DNA from: Clostridia bacterium
GTDB taxonomy: Bacteria; Bacillota; Clostridia; Christensenellales; DTU072
DNA: 64,000 nucleotides
NCBI GenBank assembly: GCA_017403145.1
Contig: JAFQOO010000010.1
Coordinates: 1-64,000 of the forward strand
Reading direction: 5' to 3'
Of this stretch, positions 60,823 to 64,000 are shown piece after piece. Position 1 is the first letter of the stretch. Each line of letters begins with the position of its first letter. A program made the position numbers and the translations under genes. The notes below the pieces were generated by a model, which was given only the letters and a program-made list of their open reading frames with translations, was not told where the DNA came from and ran no database searches.

Positions 60823-61812
60823 TTAGGATATCAGCGCATCTAAATAACCACTTTCTACGATATCCCTAACCAATTCCTTTTTGGGGCAAAGTTCAGCAGA
60901 AAGTATTATCGCGGATAATATAGCGCTCAAATCCACCCTCTCAACACCTGCTTCTAGGCGAAAACCATTTAGGCAAAAGTCAAGCTCTTCTTCCGTTGGA
61001 ATATACCCCTCCACCAAAGCTAAAAGATATGATAATTCTACCTTTCTTCTAGCCGATAGCGGTGGTTTTATCCCGTTTGTTTCCGCGAGCATACGCACGC
61101 GAACTTCGTCCATATAGGGTAGTATAACCCAAAAATCGATATTTGTAAACCGTCTTTCTAAATATAAGAGAGAAAATAACGCGTAAAACCTTGCGTGCAA
61201 TAGGTTTTCGGGATGATATAACTCCAAAACCTTGTTCAAAAAAGCTACGTACTCTAACCCGCCAAGCGCCCGAATACATTTGTTACATAGCGCCAGAATT
61301 TCCTCTATCGTTCTAAACTCGCGTAGCATAGGACGAAGCTCTTTTAGAAGGTTTTCGCTAACCCCTTGTTTCTTTCCTCGAAGCCCGCTCCCTAGTACGC
61401 TCAAACACTCCAAGTAAAGGGAAAGTAGCAATATCCTTGCCTCGGCTTGGAACAGGTATTCGTTTTTTGAATTATCAAATATTACAATATTTGGGTATCC
61501 ATATTCCACTTTTTGGTAGTTGTATATGCCGAATGAGTGAAATGCGCTCAAAGGAACACCGTCGCTTATTACCATATATGGCAAGCCCTTGCTTTTTGCC
61601 AAATCTATCTCTTCGTCTTGACCAAATGCGACTATAAACCTTGCACTTTCACATTCTTCCAATGCAATATTTATCACCCTATTCCCACACTTGTTTAGTA
61701 GATATTCCAGCTCGCCAAGCTCCCCTATCGCACCAATATCGCAATAGGGATAATTACTTTTTATATAATCTACCGCACAGCTTATAGGGTTATCACTAAA
61801 AACAATTTCCAC
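60823..61812 (-). CDS. Uncharacterised protein, possibly a degenerate Fe-ADH/glycerol-1-P dehydrogenase fold
   Basis: 329 aa, GTG start, no obvious Shine-Dalgarno. The segment FIVAFGQDEEIDLAKSKGLP resembles the NAD-binding GGGxxxDxAK region of iron-dependent dehydrogenases, and the following ISDGVPLSAFHS sits where the conserved PTTxxxD/S stretch is expected. The typical metal-binding His residues are not apparent, so the protein would be inactive or altered. The C-terminal 150 residues are helical. The similarity is weak and based on pattern reading. Its neighbours are a permease and a HAD phosphatase. Confidence 0.5.
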   Translation of the reverse strand: MEIVFSDNPISCAVDYIKSNYPYCDIGAIGELGELEYLLNKCGNRVINIALEECESARFIVAFGQDEEIDLAKSKGLPYMVISDGVPLSAFHSFGIYNYQKVEYGYPNIVIFDNSKNEYLFQAEARILLLSLYLECLSVLGSGLRGKKQGVSENLLKELRPMLREFRTIEEILALCNKCIRALGGLEYVAFLNKVLELYHPENLLHARFYALFSLLYLERRFTNIDFWVILPYMDEVRVRMLAETNGIKPPLSARRKVELSYLLALVEGYIPTEEELDFCLNGFRLEAGVERVDLSAILSAIILSAELCPKKELVRDIVESGYLDALIS

Positions 61813-61848
61813 GCAATAATTTTAAAATAACTATCACGCGAAAAAATA

Positions 61849-62916
61849 CTAATTTTGTTCTATTACCTCTTTTTCCGTCTTACTTTTTATTACCACGGTA
61901 ACTAGATTATAAATAAAAGCAACGACGGGCACTCCTAGCAGTAATCCCCAAAAACCAAACAGTCCACCACCAAGAACTACCGCAAGAAGCACGAAAAATG
62001 GTGAAAGCCCCACGTATCTACCAACCACGACCGGATAGGTAGTGATTTGCTCTACTTGTTGTAGTACAAGCATTATCGCAACGAATATTAAAGCGGTCTT
62101 CCAAGATATTGTAATAAGAATAATTACCCCTATTATTCCGCCGACGTATCCTCCTATCGTGGGAATAAGGTTGAATACACCGACCACTACAGCTAAAAGC
62201 AGAGGGTATGGGATTTTGAATATTAGGAAAGCCAAATAACACACAACCGAAAAAATGATTGCTTCAACCAAGCTCCCTGCCAAGTATTTAGAAAATTTCT
62301 CTATTACAACGCCAACCGCGCCTTTTAAAAATTCGCTTCTTTTTTGACCAAATATTTTGACAGATATATCGTAAAGTAATTTTGCCAAATTTTCGCCACC
62401 GGAAATCATTGTTACAGCAAGCATAAGACCAAGAAAGGTGTTTATCAAACCGCTAACTATATTACCTATGCTTTCTACCATTTTTGGCATAAGATTATCG
62501 GTTGAAGATATCCCCTTTTGTAGGGCGTTTTTAAGCCATTCTTTAACCTTTTCGGGCAAGCTTAATTGGTTCTCCAGCCCACCATTTAAAAGCCATTCAA
62601 GGCTATTTTTCAAAGCTGAAAGGCTCTTAACCAGTTCCGGTAAGACAAGATAGCCTATAAGTAATATAAAGCCTATTGCTAGCATTAAAGAAAGGGCGAG
62701 TGAAAGAGGCTTTTTGAATTTACCAAGCTTTGGGGAAGAAAGCAAAGTCTTTCCCAAAAAGTCAACGGGCGCTTTTAGTAATAAAGCAAAAAACAACCCT
62801 ATCAAGAATGGAGATAACGCTTTGCTGATTTTATTTATAATTACACCCGTAATTTCCAAATTGATTGCAAACAGCACTAAGGTTATGAGCGCGGTTATCG
62901 CAAGAGCCTTTTTCAT
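61849..62916 (-). CDS. AI-2E-family permease (TqsA/YtvI-like)
   Basis: 355-aa polytopic membrane protein of the AI-2E family. Seven or eight hydrophobic segments, the block VVGVFNLIPTIGGYVGGIIG and the family C-terminal GGGLFGFWGLLLGVPVVAF are visible. Members include autoinducer exporters, antiporters and sporulation proteins (YtvI). With sporulation genes in the window, a YtvI role is possible but not supported by position. No Shine-Dalgarno before the ATG. It heads a minus-strand trio. Confidence 0.86.
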   Translation of the reverse strand: MKKALAITALITLVLFAINLEITGVIINKISKALSPFLIGLFFALLLKAPVDFLGKTLLSSPKLGKFKKPLSLALSLMLAIGFILLIGYLVLPELVKSLSALKNSLEWLLNGGLENQLSLPEKVKEWLKNALQKGISSTDNLMPKMVESIGNIVSGLINTFLGLMLAVTMISGGENLAKLLYDISVKIFGQKRSEFLKGAVGVVIEKFSKYLAGSLVEAIIFSVVCYLAFLIFKIPYPLLLAVVVGVFNLIPTIGGYVGGIIGVIILITISWKTALIFVAIMLVLQQVEQITTYPVVVGRYVGLSPFFVLLAVVLGGGLFGFWGLLLGVPVVAFIYNLVTVVIKSKTEKEVIEQN

Positions 62917-63198
62917 AGCAAAATTATTTACTATGACGGCATAAATATTCTTTTCAAATATAAGTTACCATAGACCTCGATTTTGAGATGAGATACGACG
63001 GGAAAGTTTTCCGCTAGGTCGCTCAACTATCCTTATGGTTCAGTTAATTTCCTCTCTTTGCTTGTGTTAGACCACGGTAGACCTCGATTTTTGGATGCTA
63101 GACGCGACAAAAGTAAAACCCCAAAGGGTTGCTGTACTAGAGGTACTGCGCCCTATGGGGTTTTGGTTTTAACAAAGTATAGCGCCAAAAAGCGAGGT
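62917..63198. other. 282-bp intergenic region carrying a palindromic repeat element
   Basis: Contains TAGACCTCGATTTT in two related copies (62971 and 63078) and a long imperfect palindrome (63078-63201). No gene is seen here. The repeat is the only structure. Confidence 0.6.
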
Positions 63199-63201
63199 CT
63201 A
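63078..63201. repeat. 124-bp palindromic element with 17-bp inverted ends (REP/MITE-like), also a probable terminator
   Basis: TAGACCTCGATTTTTGG (63078-63094) and CCAAAAAGCGAGGTCTA (63185-63201) are inverted repeats with one mismatch. Between them AAAACCCC (63115-63122) pairs with GGGGTTTT (63157-63164), and inner bases extend the stem to GTACT/AGTAC. A second partial copy of the left end begins at 62971. The right end supplies the TAG stop of the surface-protein gene, whose last three bases are 63199-63201. The hairpin with T-runs could end transcription from either side. Confidence 0.65.
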
Positions 63202-64000
63202 CGCTTCGGACCAGCCTTCAAACGTAATAGTATTCTGCCTAAAGGTGTTTTGAACTCTGATATCGTTACGTAATGCAACGGAGGTCTTGATACCAATATC
63301 GTTACTATCGAAGATATTATCAAAGATACTTGTGGTAGCACTCGCGTAAGCAATATTAACGGCCGCGCCACGGTTTGCAACAAACTTGTTGGTATCTAGA
63401 ACGATATTACCCTTTTGTAGATATACACCGTTCATATTTTCATATAGTTCGGAATTGCGAAGCTCTAGCGAACCACCTAGCATATAGATAGCGGTCGTAT
63501 ATCCCATAAACGAGGTGTCGGAGATATACAAGGTATTGGCGTATCCCGCCGCCGTACCTATTGCGGTGCTGTTGGTAAGAACGTTAGCGGTCGCACGAGC
63601 AAATCTACTTCTGGATACGGTTAGCGAGCTTGCTTCCTTGCCTACCTTAACAGCGGAATCGTTTGCAATATCACGGAATGATACGATATCGAGTAGTACA
63701 GCGCCCTTATTGACGATTACTTGTTGGAAGGAAACAGCTATGATTTCTTCCTCGGAGCTCAAATCGTATGAACCAATAATTGATACCGAAGCGTTAAGGT
63801 TAATGGTGATAGTACCATAGTTGCCTGCCATAAAGTACCAAATTACGGTATCGCCTTCTCTTAGTTGTTGAATTGCTTGAGCTAGCTCTTCTTGGTTAGA
63901 AATGATGCGAGTGTTTTCTCTTTCGGCTACTATTTGATAGGTACCATCGTTTATAGCAACAAACTCGTAGTTCTTGTGGAAGCCAGCATTCTTTTCTTCG
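63199..64000 (-). CDS. Parallel beta-helix surface protein, 3' end only (partial, runs off the window)
   Basis: The reading frame is open from the stop at 63199 to the right edge of the window; the ATG at 63831 is internal, not the start. The visible 267 residues show right-handed beta-helix repeats with short strand patterns (LDIVSFRDIAN, LYISDTSFMGY, LELRNSELYENMNG, IVLDTNKFVANRG, IFDNIFDSNDIG), as in pectate-lyase-like adhesins. An N-terminal helical part precedes it (ISNQEELAQAIQQLREGDTV). No membrane anchor is seen before the stop, which falls in the repeat element, so the true 3' end may have been altered. Confidence 0.75.
   Translation of the reverse strand, partial: EEKNAGFHKNYEFVAINDGTYQIVAERENTRIISNQEELAQAIQQLREGDTVIWYFMAGNYGTITINLNASVSIIGSYDLSSEEEIIAVSFQQVIVNKGAVLLDIVSFRDIANDSAVKVGKEASSLTVSRSRFARATANVLTNSTAIGTAAGYANTLYISDTSFMGYTTAIYMLGGSLELRNSELYENMNGVYLQKGNIVLDTNKFVANRGAAVNIAYASATTSIFDNIFDSNDIGIKTSVALRNDIRVQNTFRQNTITFEGWSEA

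Noticed and set aside
63831..64000. ATG at 63831 as the start of the beta-helix gene
   Set aside because: The frame remains open upstream to the window edge and encodes sensible residues (RIISNQEELAQAIQQL), so the ATG is internal.
1..64000. tRNA, rRNA, SRP RNA or CRISPR loci
   Set aside because: No cloverleaf, rRNA-like sequence or regularly spaced repeats were seen. The tadA-pth junction, where an SRP RNA gene might lie, is only four bases long.

Overview
The window looks like the chromosome of a spore-forming, gut-type Clostridia relative, probably an uncultured Christensenellales-like lineage (the lineage is an inference). Evidence: a gerA-gerB-gerC germination operon, low-to-moderate GC, Firmicutes-style Shine-Dalgarno sites and sigma-A promoters (repeatedly TTGAAA, 17 bp, TATAAT), GPH-type sugar symporters, CPBP proteases and EFR1-type ferredoxins. 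I found no rRNA, tRNA or CRISPR array.

Layout. 1-1.24 kb: AT-rich flank with a terminator, a 12-bp inverted-repeat pair and a tyrosine recombinase. 1.38-6.4 kb: four-gene glycan operon (GH20 hexosaminidase, NahK-type N-acetylhexosamine 1-kinase, CBM9-like protein, GH129-like glycosidase), suggestive of mucin-type amino-sugar salvage. 6.5-11.9 kb: L-fucose catabolism (fucI, FGGY kinase, aldolase) divergent from an MFS permease. 12-17.3 kb: GH43/GH130-like propeller protein, an SDR fused to a zinc-binding tail, an EFR1 flavodoxin/ferredoxin and a two-component system. 17.4-24.9 kb: domain-permuted GH3, MATE pump and gerABC. 25-30.9 kb: two GPH symporters, one with a long helical tail, plus a lipoprotein and a PIG-L deacetylase. 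30.9-37.7 kb: mostly housekeeping (Dabb, phosphoribosyltransferase, DUF2156, YycJ-like hydrolase, two CPBP proteases, rlmH, M14 peptidase, tadA, pth). 37.7-42.6 kb: GH95 alpha-fucosidase, GH27 alpha-galactosidase, Mrp ATPase. 42.6-48.1 kb: membrane protein with divergent XRE regulator, GPH symporter/xylulokinase-type operon, DUF2804. 48.2-57.5 kb: rmuC, class-III aminotransferase, tandem SCP2-like protein and a 1946-residue surface protein. 57.9-64 kb: acidic zinc-ribbon protein, DUF5050-like lipoprotein, HAD phosphatase, a degenerate dehydrogenase-like protein, AI-2E-type permease, a palindromic repeat and the 3' end of a beta-helix surface protein running off the right edge.

How it fits together. 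None of the glycosidases (GH20, GH129-like, GH3, GH95, GH27) has a signal peptide, while four sugar symporters are present. The inferred lifestyle is to import short host or plant glycans and dismantle them in the cytoplasm. Fucose would come from GH95 and feed fucI/kinase/fucA; N-acetylhexosamines would be phosphorylated by the NahK homologue.

The most interesting signals are: (i) at least three genes whose consensus promoter puts the predicted transcription start on the start codon, with no ribosome-binding site (leaderless mRNAs); (ii) an identical 12-bp palindromic word in two sugar-transport promoters; (iii) an SDR-zinc/EFR1/sensor-less kinase cluster; (iv) a GPH symporter with a 330-residue helical tail next to a lipoprotein; and (v) a tandem SCP2-like/aminotransferase pair behind a giant surface protein.
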